The notes: generated from the sequence alone by a model not told the origin. A stretch of 64,000 bases of DNA from Sphaerotilus montanus (GCF_013410775.1 NZ_JACCFH010000001.1:1302001-1366000), one strand, 5' to 3'. Shown: positions 15,850 through 25,125, counted from the stretch's first letter. Program-made: numbers and translations.

Positions 15850-17850
15850 ATGGCCAGCAATCTCGATCTCGCGCTTCTCTACCTGCTCGCTGCCGTGATC
15901 GGCGTCGTTGGCTGCCGGCTGCTGAAACTGCCCGCCATGCTGGGCTACCTGATCGTCGGCGTGCTCATCGGCCCCAACGCACTGGCGCTGGCGCGGGACT
16001 CGGCGGGCATCCGCTACCTGGCGGAGTTCGGTGTCGTCTTTCTGATGTTCGTGATCGGCCTGGAGTTCAACCTGCCCAAGCTGCGCAGCATGCAGCGCCT
16101 GGTGTTCGGGCTGGGCGCCGGGCAGGTGGTGCTGACCGTGCTGGGCGCGGCGCTGGGCAACGGGCTGCTGGCAGTGCTGTTCAAGCTGCTCGGTCAGCCC
16201 TGGGAGCTGAGCTGGCAGGGCGCTGCGGCACTCGGTGCCGCCATGGCCATGTCGAGCACGGCCATCGTCGTCAAGATGATGGCCGAACGCCTCGAACTGG
16301 AAAGCGAACACGGCCGCAACGTCATGGGCGTGCTGCTGTTCCAGGATCTGGCCGTCGTGCCGTTGCTGGTGCTGATTCCCGCGCTGGCCGAGGGCGGCGA
16401 TGACCTCTGGCGCACCCTGGGCAGCGCGCTGGTCAAGGCCGCCGCACTGCTGACCCTGCTGCTCTGGGGCGGGCAGCGGCTGATGCGCTGGTGGCTCACG
16501 CTGGTCGTGCGGCGCAAGAGCGAGGACCTGTTCATCCTGAACATCCTGCTCATCACGCTCGGACTGTCCTGGCTGACCGAGCATGCCGGGCTGTCGATGG
16601 CGCTGGGCGCCTTCGTGGCGGGCATGCTGATCGCCGAAACCGAGTTCAAGCACCAGGTGGAGACCGACATCCGGCCCTTCCACGACGTGCTGCTGGGTCT
16701 GTTCTTCATCACCATCGGCATGAAGCTCGACTGGCGGCCGGTGCTGGAGCAATGGCCGCTGGTGCTCGCGCTGAGCGTGGTGCCCGTGCTCGCCAAGGCC
16801 GGCATGGTGGCCGTGCTGGCCCGGCTGTTCGGCTCGGCGCCGGGCGTGGCCATCCGGACCGGCCTGTACCTCGCGCAGGCGGGCGAATTCGGCTTCGTGC
16901 TGCTCACGCTAGGCGCCGAGGTGCATCTGGTCGGCGCACAGTGGATGAGCCCGGTGCTGGCCTCGATGGTGCTGTCGATGCTGGCCACGCCCTTCATCAT
17001 CATGGGCAGCAACCGCATCGTGATGCGGCTGTCGGCGACCGACTGGCTGATGCAGTCGGTGCAGCTCACGACGATCGCCAAGAAGTCGATCCGCACCGAG
17101 GCGCACCTGATCATCTGCGGCTACGGCCGCAGCGGCCAGAACCTGGCCCGGTTGCTCGACCAGGAACACATTCCCTACATGGCGCTCGACCTCGACCCCG
17201 ACCGCGTGCGCCAGGCGGCTGCGGCTGGCCAGAGCGTCGTCTTCGGCGACGCGGCCAAGCTGCCGAGCCTGATCGCCGCCGGCCTGTCGCGCGCCACGGC
17301 AGTGGTCATCACCTACCACGACACCCCCTCGGCGCTGAAGGTGCTGCAGCATGTGCGCGAACACGCGGCCCACGTGCCGGTGGTCGTGCGCACGCCGGAC
17401 GACACCGATCTGGAGCGCCTGCGCGCGGCGGGCGCCACCGAGGTGGTGCCGGAGGCGCTCGAAGGCTCGCTGATGCTGGCCAGCCACGCGCTGGCGCTGG
17501 TGGGCGTGCCGATGCGGCGGGTGATCCGCATCACGCAGGACGCGCGCGACGCCCGCTACGGCCTGCTGCGTGGCTACTTCCACGGCGCCGACGACGACAC
17601 CGTCAGCGAGCTGCAGCAGGCGCGGCTGCAGTCGGTGAGCCTGCCGCCGGGCGCGCCGAGCGTCGGTCAGCGCCTGGGCGACCTGACGCTGCACGTGATG
17701 GGGGTGTCGGTGGTGTCGGTGCGCCGCGCGACCGGCCAGGTCGTGGCCACAGGCGACGAGGATCTGGTACTGGCCGGCGGGGATGTGCTGGTGCTCAGTG
17801 GTCTGCCGGAAACCCTGGCGCTGGCCGAAAGCCGCCTGCTCAAGCGCTGA
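15850..17850 (+). CDS. KefC/YbaL-type CPA2 cation:proton antiporter
   Basis: A 666-residue monovalent cation:proton antiporter of the CPA2 family. The N-terminal part (about 1-390) has roughly 12 membrane helices. It is followed by an RCK N (TrkA-N) domain beginning HLIICGYGRSGQNLARLL with the Rossmann GxGxxG and acidic DLD, and an RCK C (TrkA-C) domain at the C-terminus. It exchanges potassium or sodium for protons and is probably gated by nucleotide or thiol ligands through the RCK domain. The start follows the divergent kdsD by 27 bp. Confidence 0.93.
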   Translation: MASNLDLALLYLLAAVIGVVGCRLLKLPAMLGYLIVGVLIGPNALALARDSAGIRYLAEFGVVFLMFVIGLEFNLPKLRSMQRLVFGLGAGQVVLTVLGAALGNGLLAVLFKLLGQPWELSWQGAAALGAAMAMSSTAIVVKMMAERLELESEHGRNVMGVLLFQDLAVVPLLVLIPALAEGGDDLWRTLGSALVKAAALLTLLLWGGQRLMRWWLTLVVRRKSEDLFILNILLITLGLSWLTEHAGLSMALGAFVAGMLIAETEFKHQVETDIRPFHDVLLGLFFITIGMKLDWRPVLEQWPLVLALSVVPVLAKAGMVAVLARLFGSAPGVAIRTGLYLAQAGEFGFVLLTLGAEVHLVGAQWMSPVLASMVLSMLATPFIIMGSNRIVMRLSATDWLMQSVQLTTIAKKSIRTEAHLIICGYGRSGQNLARLLDQEHIPYMALDLDPDRVRQAAAAGQSVVFGDAAKLPSLIAAGLSRATAVVITYHDTPSALKVLQHVREHAAHVPVVVRTPDDTDLERLRAAGATEVVPEALEGSLMLASHALALVGVPMRRVIRITQDARDARYGLLRGYFHGADDDTVSELQQARLQSVSLPPGAPSVGQRLGDLTLHVMGVSVVSVRRATGQVVATGDEDLVLAGGDVLVLSGLPETLALAESRLLKR

Positions 17851-17859
17851 CGCGCGGCC

Positions 17860-18327
17860 TCACGCCACAGCGATCCGCAGGGTCAGACTGGCGCGCAGCC
17901 GCGCCACCATCACCGCACCGGCGGCCCGCAACACCTCGTTGGCGATCAGCGGGGCACGGGCGGTGAGTTCCTCGAAACGCGGCAGGTGCAGCGCCCACAC
18001 GATGGAGGGGGTCATCGCCTCGACATTGGCGGAGTGCGGCTGGTCGCTGAAGAGGCCCGTTTCGCCGACCAGCGCGCCAGGGCGCATCAGGGCGATGCGG
18101 CTGGTGCCGGGGGCGGCACCGCTCACGTAGACCTGCAAGGTGCCCTGGCCGACGAAGTAGGCGGCCCGGTCGCAGTCGTTCTGCTTGATGAGCAGGTCGC
18201 CAGCGCGCAACTGGTAAGCCGTCAGGTAGGCGGCAAATTGGCGCCACTGTCCCAGGTCCAGGCGTGCGCGAAAGGCATCGTCCGCCCGGTAGGACTGGAC
18301 AGCCTCGATCAGTTCATCAATTCCCAT
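17860..18327 (-). CDS. Stand-alone cyclic nucleotide-binding-fold protein
   Basis: A 155-residue protein made almost entirely of a cNMP-binding beta-barrel (about 20-140: FAAYLTAYQLRAGDLLIKQND, YFVGQGTLQVYV, MRPGALVGETGLFSDQPHSANVEAM). The phosphate-binding cassette keeps the GE but the cAMP-contacting Arg before the Ala is replaced (PHSA), so cAMP binding is doubtful. There is no DNA-binding domain. It converges with the antiporter gene, 9 bp between the stops. Function unknown. Confidence 0.85.
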   Translation of the reverse strand: MGIDELIEAVQSYRADDAFRARLDLGQWRQFAAYLTAYQLRAGDLLIKQNDCDRAAYFVGQGTLQVYVSGAAPGTSRIALMRPGALVGETGLFSDQPHSANVEAMTPSIVWALHLPRFEELTARAPLIANEVLRAAGAVMVARLRASLTLRIAVA

Positions 18328-18436
18328 GGCGCACTCCTGCTGATGGTGGCATTCCCATCCGAGCGCTGAACATGCCAGAGTGCCCGGATTGACGCTGATT
18401 CAGATCGTAACAAGTCCACCAGCAGAAGGGCATCGT

Positions 18437-19852
18437 CTACTTGCCGATGCAGAAGCGCGTGAATATGTCACCCAGCAGGTCGTCCGGCGTGTAGGCGCCC
18501 GTGATCTCGCCCAGGGCGTCGTGGGCCAGACGCAGCTCCTCGGCCAGCAGATCCAGCGCCGAATCGGCCTGCGCCGCCCAGCCACGCGCCTGGCCGAGAT
18601 GGTCCTGCGCCTGCCGCAGCGCCTTCAGGTGGCGGGTACGGGCGATGAACACCCCTTCCGGCGAGGCATGCCAGCCGGCCAGCGCCAGCAGCGTCTCGCG
18701 CAGGGTCTGCAGGCCGTCGTGGGTCCGGGCCGACAGCGCGAGCGCCCTGCTTCCTTCAGGCAGCGCCGCCAAGGCCGATGCAGCCCGGTCCGCGGGCGCC
18801 GCGTCGGCCTTGTTGTAGACGTGGACCAGCCGCTGGCGGTCCGGCAGGCGGGCCTCGATCGCGCGGTCCGCCTCGGCGTAGACGGGGTCGTCGCAGCGGG
18901 TCAGGTCGTGCAGCAGCAGCACGGCGTCTGCCTCGGCGATCGCGCCCCAGCTGCGCGCGATGCCGATGCGCTCGACCTCGTCACTGGCTTCCTCGTCCGA
19001 GCGCAGACCAGCGGTGTCGATGATGTGAACTGGCACGCCCTCGATCTGCAGCGTCTCGCTGACCTTGTCGCGCGTGGTGCCGGGAATCGGCGTGACGATG
19101 GCCAGCTCGGCCCCGGCCAGCGCGTTGAGCAGCGAACTCTTGCCCGCGTTGGGCTGGCCGGCGATCACGACCTTCAGCCCCTCGCGCAGCAGCGCGCCCT
19201 GCTGCGCGGTGTCGAGCACGGCTGCCAGTTGGCCGGCCAGCCGGTCGAGCCGGCCGCGGGCGTCGGCCTTTTCCAGGAAATCGATCTCTTCTTCGGGGAA
19301 ATCCAGCGTCGCCTCGACCAGCATGCGCAACTCGATCAGCCGGTCGCGCAAGGCCGTGATCCGCTCCGAGAAGGCGCCCGAGAGCGAGCGCGCCGCGCTG
19401 CGGGCCGCCGCCTCGGTGCTGGCGTCGATCAGGTCGGCCACGGCCTCGGCCTGGGCCAGATCGAGCTTGTCGTTCAGGAAGGCCCGCTCGGTGAACTCGC
19501 CCGGCTCGGCCAGGCGCAGAGCCGGCAAGGAGCCGTCCGCCGCTGCGGCCTGCAGGCAGCGGGCGAGCAGCAGCTGGAGCACCACCGGACCGCCGTGGGC
19601 CTGCAACTCCAGCACGTCCTCGCCGGTGTAGCTGTGGGGTGCCGGGAAATAGAGTGCGAGCCCCTGGTCGATCGGAACGCCGTCAACACCGAGAAACGGG
19701 CCATAGGTGGCGTGTCGCGGCACCAGCGTGCGCCCGGTGAGCGCCTGGATCAGCGGCTGCAACGCGCGGCCGGACACCCGCACGATGCCCACGGCCCCCC
19801 GTCCGGGTGCGGTGGCGATGGCAATGATGGGGTCCTGGTGTCGAGCGAGCAT
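18437..19852 (-). CDS. mnmE: tRNA-modification GTPase MnmE
   Basis: With MnmG, MnmE makes the 5-carboxymethylaminomethyl group on U34 of certain tRNAs. The 471-residue product has the N-terminal folate-binding domain ([22 protein letters not shown]) and a helical middle. The inserted G domain has [24 protein letters not shown] and NKAD, and the protein ends in the obligatory C-terminal CIGK. The start at 19852 (MLARHQDP) fits the family; an in-frame ATG at 19861 adds three residues. It belongs to the conserved rpmH-rnpA-yidD-yidC-mnmE block, here with a terminator between yidC and mnmE. Confidence 0.96.
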   Translation of the reverse strand: MLARHQDPIIAIATAPGRGAVGIVRVSGRALQPLIQALTGRTLVPRHATYGPFLGVDGVPIDQGLALYFPAPHSYTGEDVLELQAHGGPVVLQLLLARCLQAAAADGSLPALRLAEPGEFTERAFLNDKLDLAQAEAVADLIDASTEAAARSAARSLSGAFSERITALRDRLIELRMLVEATLDFPEEEIDFLEKADARGRLDRLAGQLAAVLDTAQQGALLREGLKVVIAGQPNAGKSSLLNALAGAELAIVTPIPGTTRDKVSETLQIEGVPVHIIDTAGLRSDEEASDEVERIGIARSWGAIAEADAVLLLHDLTRCDDPVYAEADRAIEARLPDRQRLVHVYNKADAAPADRAASALAALPEGSRALALSARTHDGLQTLRETLLALAGWHASPEGVFIARTRHLKALRQAQDHLGQARGWAAQADSALDLLAEELRLAHDALGEITGAYTPDDLLGDIFTRFCIGK

Positions 19853-19881
19853 GGCGCGCATTCTCGCCGAGCAGCGCCCAG

Positions 19882-19917
19882 AAAAAACGCCCTGTCGGAC
19901 CAGCCGGACAGGGCGTT
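19882..19917 (-). terminator. Intrinsic terminator between yidC and mnmE
   Basis: An 11-bp stem AACGCCCTGTC/GACAGGGCGTT (19886-19896 with 19907-19917) with a 10-nt loop is followed on the minus strand by six U residues. It ends transcripts coming from yidC about 270 bp past its stop and lies 20-35 bp before the mnmE start. mnmE therefore needs its own promoter or read-through. Confidence 0.85.
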
Positions 19918-20184
19918 GCGGATTCGCGCGGAGGGGAGCCAGCTACAAAAGCATTCAACCCCCAGAGCCAAGACTGTTGCAGCGAGCCTCCCGGCCCCGA
20001 ATGCGGCTCTCAAAGCCTGCTGCAACACTCCCGGGTCAAACCCCGCAAAACGAATGATGCACGGGGAATGTGACAGTCTCAAGGCCCGGTTTGCATCAAC
20101 CGTTTCGAGGTGTGGGGCTTGTCGCGGCCGGATTCCACGGTGCATGGAACCCGACCGGATCTGGCGGGAAAACCCCCATCAAGC
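19918..20184. other. Gene-free spacer between yidC and its terminator
   Basis: No reading frame with coding character is seen. The stretch contains an imperfect long inverted repeat, TTGCAGC near 19977 with GCTGCAA near 20021, enclosing about 40 nt. With the terminator at 19882-19917 this would give a structured yidC 3'-UTR or a small RNA on the minus strand. No clear promoter is visible. Confidence 0.35.
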
Positions 20185-21864
20185 TCAGCGATTGAGGCCC
20201 AGCTGCCGGTTGATCATCCACTGTTGCGCAATCGCCAGCAGGTTGTTGACGAACCAGTACAGCACCAGACCAGCCGGGAAGAACAGGAACATCACGCTGA
20301 ACACGAGCGGCATGATCCACATCATCTTGGCCTGCATCGGATCCGGCGGCGTCGGGTTCAGCCAGGTCTGGAACAGCGTGGAAATCGTCATCAGCGCCGG
20401 CAGGATGTAGTAAGGATCCTGCACGCTCAGGTCGGTGATCCAGCCGATCCACGGTGCCCCGCGCATCTCGACCGAGGCCAGCAGCACCGAGTACAGCGCG
20501 ATGAAGAACGGCATCTGGATGAAGATCGGCAGGCAGCCGCCCAGCGGGTTGACCTTCTCCTCGCGGTAGATGCGCATCATTTCCTGCTGCATCTTCTGCG
20601 GGTCGTCCTTGAAACGCTCGCGCATCTCCTGGACCTTGGGGTTGACCGCCTTCATCTTGCCCATCGAGCGGTAGGCGCTGGCGTTGAGCCAGTAGAACGC
20701 GATCTTCAGCAGCACCACCAGCGCCACGATCGACCAGCCCCAGTTGCCCAGCATGCCGTGCAGCTTGTCGAGCAGCCAGAACAGGGGCTTGGCGAGGATC
20801 GTCACCCAGCCGTAGTCCTTGACCAGTTCCAGCCCAGGGGCCAGTGCTTCGAGCTTCTTCTCTTCCTGCGGACCGGCGTAGAGCGTGGCGTCCACGGCCT
20901 GCGTCGCACCGGCGGCGATGGGTGCCAGCGGCAGCGTCATCGACGTCGAATAGAGGTTGGTGCCTTCGCGCTTGGTCTGGAAGCTGCGTTCCCGCTTGTC
21001 GCCGACCAGCCAGGCACCGACGAAGTGGTGCTGCACCATCGCGATCCAGCCGTTGTCGGCAGACTTCTCGTGGTCGGCCTTGCCCTTCTCGATGTCGGAG
21101 AAGTCGACTTTCTGGAACTTGCCCTTGTCGGTGTAGATCGACGGGCCGGTGAAGGCAGTCGGGCCCATGAACATCGAGGAGGACGGCACGGTGCCGTCGC
21201 GGGCAAGCTGCAGGTAGAGCTGCGGCGCGATCGGTGCGGCCGTGCCGTTGATCACTTCGTGGCGCACCTTGACCGCGTAGTCGCCCCGCTTGAAGGTGTA
21301 GGACTTGCGCAGCTTCACGCCGCCCTGGTCCGGCGACTCGAAGGTCAGCGTCAGCTCGTTCTGCCCGTCGGCCAGCGTGCGCGGGCCGGGCAGCAGGTTC
21401 ATCACCGTCAGGTGGTTGGGCAGTGCCGCCTCGCCCGCCATGCGGGGGATCAGGCCCGAGTCGGCCTGGTAGACCCGCCCGGCCGACTGGTCGAACAGCA
21501 TGACGGGGTTCTTCGCGTCCTGGTCATCCTTGTAACGCGGCAGGGCCATGCGCACGATGGAGCCACCGCGGGTATCGAACGTGGCCTGCACCAGATCGGT
21601 CGTGATGTCGATCTTCTGCGAGACCGGCACACCCGCTGTCGCCGCAGGCAGCGCGGCCACGCCGGCCACGGCCGCCGAAGCGGCTCCGGCCACGGCCGGC
21701 ACACCCGCCGCACCCGCCTGAGCCGGCGCAGTCACGGCCGGCGGCGGCGGGGCAAACATCGACGGCTGCCCGTTGTGCTTGCTCCAGCCATCCCAGAGCA
21801 TCACGAGCGAGACGGAGAAAACGCCCCACAGCACGGCGCGCCGCGTATCGGTCATACCGGTCAT
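20185..21864 (-). CDS. yidC: Membrane protein insertase YidC
   Basis: YidC inserts and folds inner-membrane proteins, alone or with SecYEG. The 559-residue product has an N-terminal membrane helix (RRAVLWGVFSVSLVMLWDGW), a long periplasmic beta-sandwich domain (about 60-360) and a C-terminal five-helix core with YGWVTILAKPLFWLLDKLHG, GGCLPIFIQMPFFIALY and the terminal LYWFVNNLLAIAQQ. The ATG at 21864 overlaps the yidD stop (ATGA), so coupled translation favours it over the ATG at 21855. A Pro/Ala-rich stretch follows the first helix. Confidence 0.96.
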   Translation of the reverse strand: MTGMTDTRRAVLWGVFSVSLVMLWDGWSKHNGQPSMFAPPPPAVTAPAQAGAAGVPAVAGAASAAVAGVAALPAATAGVPVSQKIDITTDLVQATFDTRGGSIVRMALPRYKDDQDAKNPVMLFDQSAGRVYQADSGLIPRMAGEAALPNHLTVMNLLPGPRTLADGQNELTLTFESPDQGGVKLRKSYTFKRGDYAVKVRHEVINGTAAPIAPQLYLQLARDGTVPSSSMFMGPTAFTGPSIYTDKGKFQKVDFSDIEKGKADHEKSADNGWIAMVQHHFVGAWLVGDKRERSFQTKREGTNLYSTSMTLPLAPIAAGATQAVDATLYAGPQEEKKLEALAPGLELVKDYGWVTILAKPLFWLLDKLHGMLGNWGWSIVALVVLLKIAFYWLNASAYRSMGKMKAVNPKVQEMRERFKDDPQKMQQEMMRIYREEKVNPLGGCLPIFIQMPFFIALYSVLLASVEMRGAPWIGWITDLSVQDPYYILPALMTISTLFQTWLNPTPPDPMQAKMMWIMPLVFSVMFLFFPAGLVLYWFVNNLLAIAQQWMINRQLGLNR

Positions 21865-22163
21865 ACAGGTGTCTTTCGAAAGGAGGAAAACAGTCGGTGC
21901 GACTGGTCTGGGACCGGATCATGCCCGCCCGCGCACCACGGGTGGCAGCGCGCGATGCGGCCGACCGTCAGCGCGCCGCCACGCAACGCCCCATGGCGCT
22001 CCAGCGCGACCAGCGCATAGGCGGAGCACGTCGGCTCGAAACGACAGGAAGATCCCAGCCAGGGACTCAGCACCAGGCGGTAGGCATGGACCACGCCGAT
22101 CAGCCCCTGTCGAGGCCAGGCCCGGACACGGTGCTGCAGCGTCGGGGGGTCAGTGTGGGACAT
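21861..22163 (-). CDS. yidD: Membrane protein insertion efficiency factor YidD
   Basis: A 100-residue YidD (HlyA/DUF37 family) that helps YidC-dependent insertion. It contains the family core YRLVLSPWLGSSCRFEPTCSAYALVALERHG with its paired Cys and GRIARCHPWCAGGHDPVP. The ATG at 22163 gives MSHTDPPTL; the longer open frame upstream lies over rnpA in another phase. The stop overlaps the yidC start by 4 nt. Confidence 0.93.
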   Translation of the reverse strand: MSHTDPPTLQHRVRAWPRQGLIGVVHAYRLVLSPWLGSSCRFEPTCSAYALVALERHGALRGGALTVGRIARCHPWCAGGHDPVPDQSHRLFSSFRKTPV

Positions 22164-22203
22164 GGCTGGGGGTGGGCCGACTGTGCACGGTTGAGGGATC
22201 GCG

Positions 22204-22689
22204 TCAGCTTGACCCGACCGGTACCGCGGGCACCAATGCGCGGCGCGCCCGCCGGGCGGCATCGCCCAGCAGCGCATCGATTTCCGCATGCAGCAGCGCC
22301 GCCAGCGCCTCCGAGCGGGCGCTCGGAAACAGCTTGCGATCCAGGGGGGCACGCAGGCGCACCACCCAGTCACCGGACACCAGTTGATCGAGATGACGCC
22401 GGATGCCGGCACGGATCTGGACCTTGACCTGCGTGCGGGTCACCGAGCGCCGGGCATGTCGCTTCGGCACCACCAGACCCAGTCGCAGCAAGTTCATTTC
22501 CGGAGAGTCATCCACAGAGTTGTCCACAGATTCATCCACAGCCCCCGAGCTGGTCAGAGACGGCTTGTGGCCTGTTGACAACTTTGTTGTCGCGAGATGG
22601 TGCACCATGAAATGGGCACTGCGCGCGATGGGCCGAACCGCCATGGCCGACTCGAACCGGGCAGCCCCGGTCAGCGGCGTCAGGACCAT
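22204..22689 (-). CDS. rnpA: Ribonuclease P protein component with an internal insertion
   Basis: The protein cofactor of RNase P, which matures tRNA 5' ends. The 161-residue product is long for RnpA (about 110-130). The N-terminal strand and helix (LTGAARFESAM, RSAHFMVHHLA) are separated from LRLGLVVPKRHARRSVTRTQVKVQIR (the RNR-type motif region) by an insertion of about 30 residues at roughly 40-70. This insertion contains the acidic DESVDNSVDDSPE repeat, whose DNA carries three DnaA-box-like sequences. Insertions here occur in other Burkholderiales RnpA proteins. ATG 22689 is chosen; a GTG at 22707 is also in frame. Confidence 0.9.
   Translation of the reverse strand: MVLTPLTGAARFESAMAVRPIARSAHFMVHHLATTKLSTGHKPSLTSSGAVDESVDNSVDDSPEMNLLRLGLVVPKRHARRSVTRTQVKVQIRAGIRRHLDQLVSGDWVVRLRAPLDRKLFPSARSEALAALLHAEIDALLGDAARRARRALVPAVPVGSS
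22508..22540. promoter_or_regulatory. Array of three DnaA-box-like 9-mers inside rnpA
   Basis: TCATCCACA (22508-22516), TTGTCCACA (22520-22528) and TCATCCACA (22532-22540) each differ by one base from the DnaA box TTATCCACA. They are spaced exactly 12 bp apart in the same orientation. They lie about 590-620 bp before dnaA, within the coding insertion of rnpA. Confidence 0.6.
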
Positions 22690-22739
22690 GGATCCGGTTG
22701 CGCTCACCGCGTCGCAACGGGCGCTGGACGCCCCGGAAC

Positions 22740-22874
22740 TCAGACAGCCAGGCGCTTGCGGCCCTTGGCGCGGCGTGCATTCAGCACAGCGCGGCCGCCG
22801 CGCGACTTCATGCGCACGAGGAAGCCATGGGTACGGGCGCGGCGAACCTTCGACGGTTGGTAGGTGCGTTTCAT
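22740..22874 (-). CDS. rpmH: 50S ribosomal protein L34
   Basis: The 44-residue L34 ([22 protein letters not shown] to KGRKRLAV) is complete and of standard length. An AGAGGA ribosome binding site precedes the ATG at 22874. It is the first gene of the leftward rpmH-rnpA-yidD-yidC block, diverging from dnaA across the origin spacer. Confidence 0.98.
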   Translation of the reverse strand: MKRTYQPSKVRRARTHGFLVRMKSRGGRAVLNARRAKGRKRLAV

Positions 22875-23125
22875 CTTGAATCCTCTAGCCTTGGCTTGGG
22901 CTCGGTCTTGAGCCTGTTCCGATTGGGCACCCCTCTGGCACCCCAATTCGGGAAACCCACGATTACAGCAAAAACTCCCTTGAAAGTCAACGACTTGCTA
23001 CACACGCACTGGCCGCGCGCGGGGATTGACCCCTCGCCCAAAACTGTGGATAACCGCAACCCGGGGTTGCCTGATGTCGATACAATCGCGCCCCTTCTCC
23101 TGAGGTTGTCCACAATTTTTAGAAC
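22875..23125. other. oriC: Candidate replication origin (rpmH-dnaA spacer)
   Basis: The 251-bp spacer separates the leftward rpmH block from the rightward dnaA-dnaN-gyrB block, the conserved oriC position in many bacteria. It holds a perfect DnaA box (TGTGGATAA, minus orientation, 23045-23053) and a one-mismatch box (TTGTCCACA, 23106-23114). An AT-richer stretch near 22955-23000 could unwind. Few boxes are present for an origin; the rnpA array may be part of the same element. Confidence 0.6.
22962..22990 (-). promoter_or_regulatory. Sigma-70 promoter for rpmH
   Basis: On the minus strand TTGACT (22990-22985) and TGTAAT (22967-22962) are separated by exactly 17 nt, close to the -35 and -10 consensus. 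Transcription would start near 22955, giving a leader of about 80 nt before rpmH. Confidence 0.7.
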
Positions 23126-25111
23126 ATGCATTTGGACCTGTGGCAACGAGGCTGTGAGCGCCTCGCCGCCGAGCTGCCGGCACAGCAGTTCAACACGTGG
23201 TTTCGCCCGTTGCCGCCCGCCCAGGTGTCGGCGGCCGGCGAAGGCTACCTCGTGGGTCTGCGTGTTCCCAACCGGTTCAAGATGGACTGGATCCGCTCGC
23301 AGTTCGCGGCGCGGATCGAGCGGCTGCTGAGCGAGATCGCCGGCAAGCCGGTGCGGCTGGAGCTGTCGCTGGGCAGTGGCGGCGACCCTGTGCCTGCACC
23401 TGCACCGCACACCCCCGAGCCCCCTCCCCCGCCGCCCGCGACACCGGTGCAGATGTCGATGATCGACTTCCTGCCCCTGCCGGCCGACATGGCCTCGGCC
23501 GCACCGGGCACCGCGCGAGCGAGCACGCCCCGTCCCCGCTCGCGCGCGGTGGGTCTGAACAGCAACGCCGCCGGTCTTCTGCCGCCCACACCCGACACGA
23601 CACCGGCGTTCCGGACGGGCCGGACGCCCTCCGGCATGCCGGGGCTGCATGAATTGCTGACCTTGCCCGTCGCCGGCCACCCGGCTCCGCCTGCCACCAT
23701 GCCCGGCCCGACGCCGGCGGCCCGTGCACCGTCGCGCCGCAGCCCGGCCGCCGCCGCGCCCGCAGTGCCCGCCGAAGTGCCCGCCGAGCCTCCCCCCGAA
23801 CCCGCCGCCGCACCGGTGGCCACGGTGGTCCCGGCGTCGAGCAGCGCGATCTCCGCCGCGTCCGCGCTGGCCAAGGCCTCGGCGGCCGTGGCCTCGCGGC
23901 GCAAGCGTGTCGCCGGCACCAAGGCGGCAGAAGCGGCCGCCGCACCGCAGCCCGTGGCCGCACCGCCCGCCCCCGCCACCAGCAGCGCCCATCCGGGCGC
24001 GGGGGCCGCCGCCGGCTCCAGCGCCTTCCTGGGCGGCGCGCCGACCATCATCATCCCGACGGTGCCGCCCCCGATGGCGCCGTCCAACACCCGCGGGCGC
24101 ATCAACCCCGCCCTCACTTTCGACACGCTTGTGCCCGGCCGCGCCAACCAGATGGCCCGCACCGCCGCGATGCACGTCGTCAGCTCGCCCGGCGGCATGT
24201 ACAACCCGCTGTTCCTCTACGGCGGCGTCGGCCTGGGCAAGACACACCTGATCCACGCCGTCGGCAACGCGCTGCTCAAGGAACACAAGGACGCCCGCGT
24301 GCTCTACCTGCACGCCGAGCAGTTCATCTCCGACGTGGTGCGCAACTACCAGCGCAAGACCTTCGACGAACTCAAGGCCAAGTACCACTCGCTCGACCTG
24401 CTGCTGATCGACGACGTGCAGTTCTTCGCCGGCAAGGACCGCACGCAGGAGGAGTTCTTCAACGCCTTCGAGGCCCTGCTGACCAAGCGCGCCCACATCA
24501 TCATGACCAGCGACACCTACCCCAAGGGGCTGGTGGACATCGACGAGCGTCTGACCTCGCGCTTCGATGCCGGACTGACGGTGGCGATCGAGCCGCCGGA
24601 GCTGGAGATGCGGGTGGCGATCCTGATGAAGAAGTCGGTCGCAGAAGGCAGCCAGATGCCCGAGGACGTGGCCTTCTTCATCGCCAAGAACGTGCGCGCC
24701 AATGTGCGGGAGCTGGAGGGGGCGCTGCGCAAGGTGCTGGCCTACTCGCGCTTCAGCCACAAGGACATCAACATCGCGCTGGCCCGCGAGGCGCTGAAAG
24801 ACCTGCTGTCGATCCAGAACCGGCAGATTTCGGTCGAGAATATCCAGAAGACCGTCGCCGATTTCTACAAGATCAAGATCGGCGACATGTACAGCAAGAA
24901 GCGCCCCGCCAGCATCGCCCGGCCGCGCCAGATCGCCATGTACCTGGCCAAGGAAATGACCCAGAAAAGCCTGCCCGAGATCGGTGACCTGTTCGGCGGG
25001 CGCGACCACACGACGGTGCTCTACGCGGTCCGCAAGATCGCCGCCGAGCGCCAGAAGAACACCGAACTCAACCAGCAGCTCCACGTCCTGGAACAGACCC
25101 TCAAAGGCTGA
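23126..25111 (+). CDS. dnaA: Chromosomal replication initiator DnaA with enlarged domain II
   Basis: DnaA binds DnaA boxes and opens oriC. At 661 residues it is about 200 longer than E. coli DnaA. Domain I is at about 1-85 ([25 protein letters not shown]) and domain II at about 86-320, a huge Pro/Ala-rich linker. Domain III AAA+ starts near 324 ([19 protein letters not shown]) with Walker [11 protein letters not shown] (about 366) and Walker [11 protein letters not shown]. Domain IV ends with the signature [15 protein letters not shown]. dnaN follows after 14 bp. A DnaA box lies 12 bp before the start, consistent with autoregulation. Confidence 0.97.
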   Translation: MHLDLWQRGCERLAAELPAQQFNTWFRPLPPAQVSAAGEGYLVGLRVPNRFKMDWIRSQFAARIERLLSEIAGKPVRLELSLGSGGDPVPAPAPHTPEPPPPPPATPVQMSMIDFLPLPADMASAAPGTARASTPRPRSRAVGLNSNAAGLLPPTPDTTPAFRTGRTPSGMPGLHELLTLPVAGHPAPPATMPGPTPAARAPSRRSPAAAAPAVPAEVPAEPPPEPAAAPVATVVPASSSAISAASALAKASAAVASRRKRVAGTKAAEAAAAPQPVAAPPAPATSSAHPGAGAAAGSSAFLGGAPTIIIPTVPPPMAPSNTRGRINPALTFDTLVPGRANQMARTAAMHVVSSPGGMYNPLFLYGGVGLGKTHLIHAVGNALLKEHKDARVLYLHAEQFISDVVRNYQRKTFDELKAKYHSLDLLLIDDVQFFAGKDRTQEEFFNAFEALLTKRAHIIMTSDTYPKGLVDIDERLTSRFDAGLTVAIEPPELEMRVAILMKKSVAEGSQMPEDVAFFIAKNVRANVRELEGALRKVLAYSRFSHKDINIALAREALKDLLSIQNRQISVENIQKTVADFYKIKIGDMYSKKRPASIARPRQIAMYLAKEMTQKSLPEIGDLFGGRDHTTVLYAVRKIAAERQKNTELNQQLHVLEQTLKG

Positions 25112-25125
25112 AAGACCCCTCCATC

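Noticed and set aside
18380-20410. A 676-codon plus-strand frame
   Set aside because: Antisense to mnmE and the yidC end; composition is that of a shadow frame.
22871-25084. A 737-codon minus-strand frame across the origin
   Set aside because: Shadow of dnaA, low-complexity and without recognisable domains.
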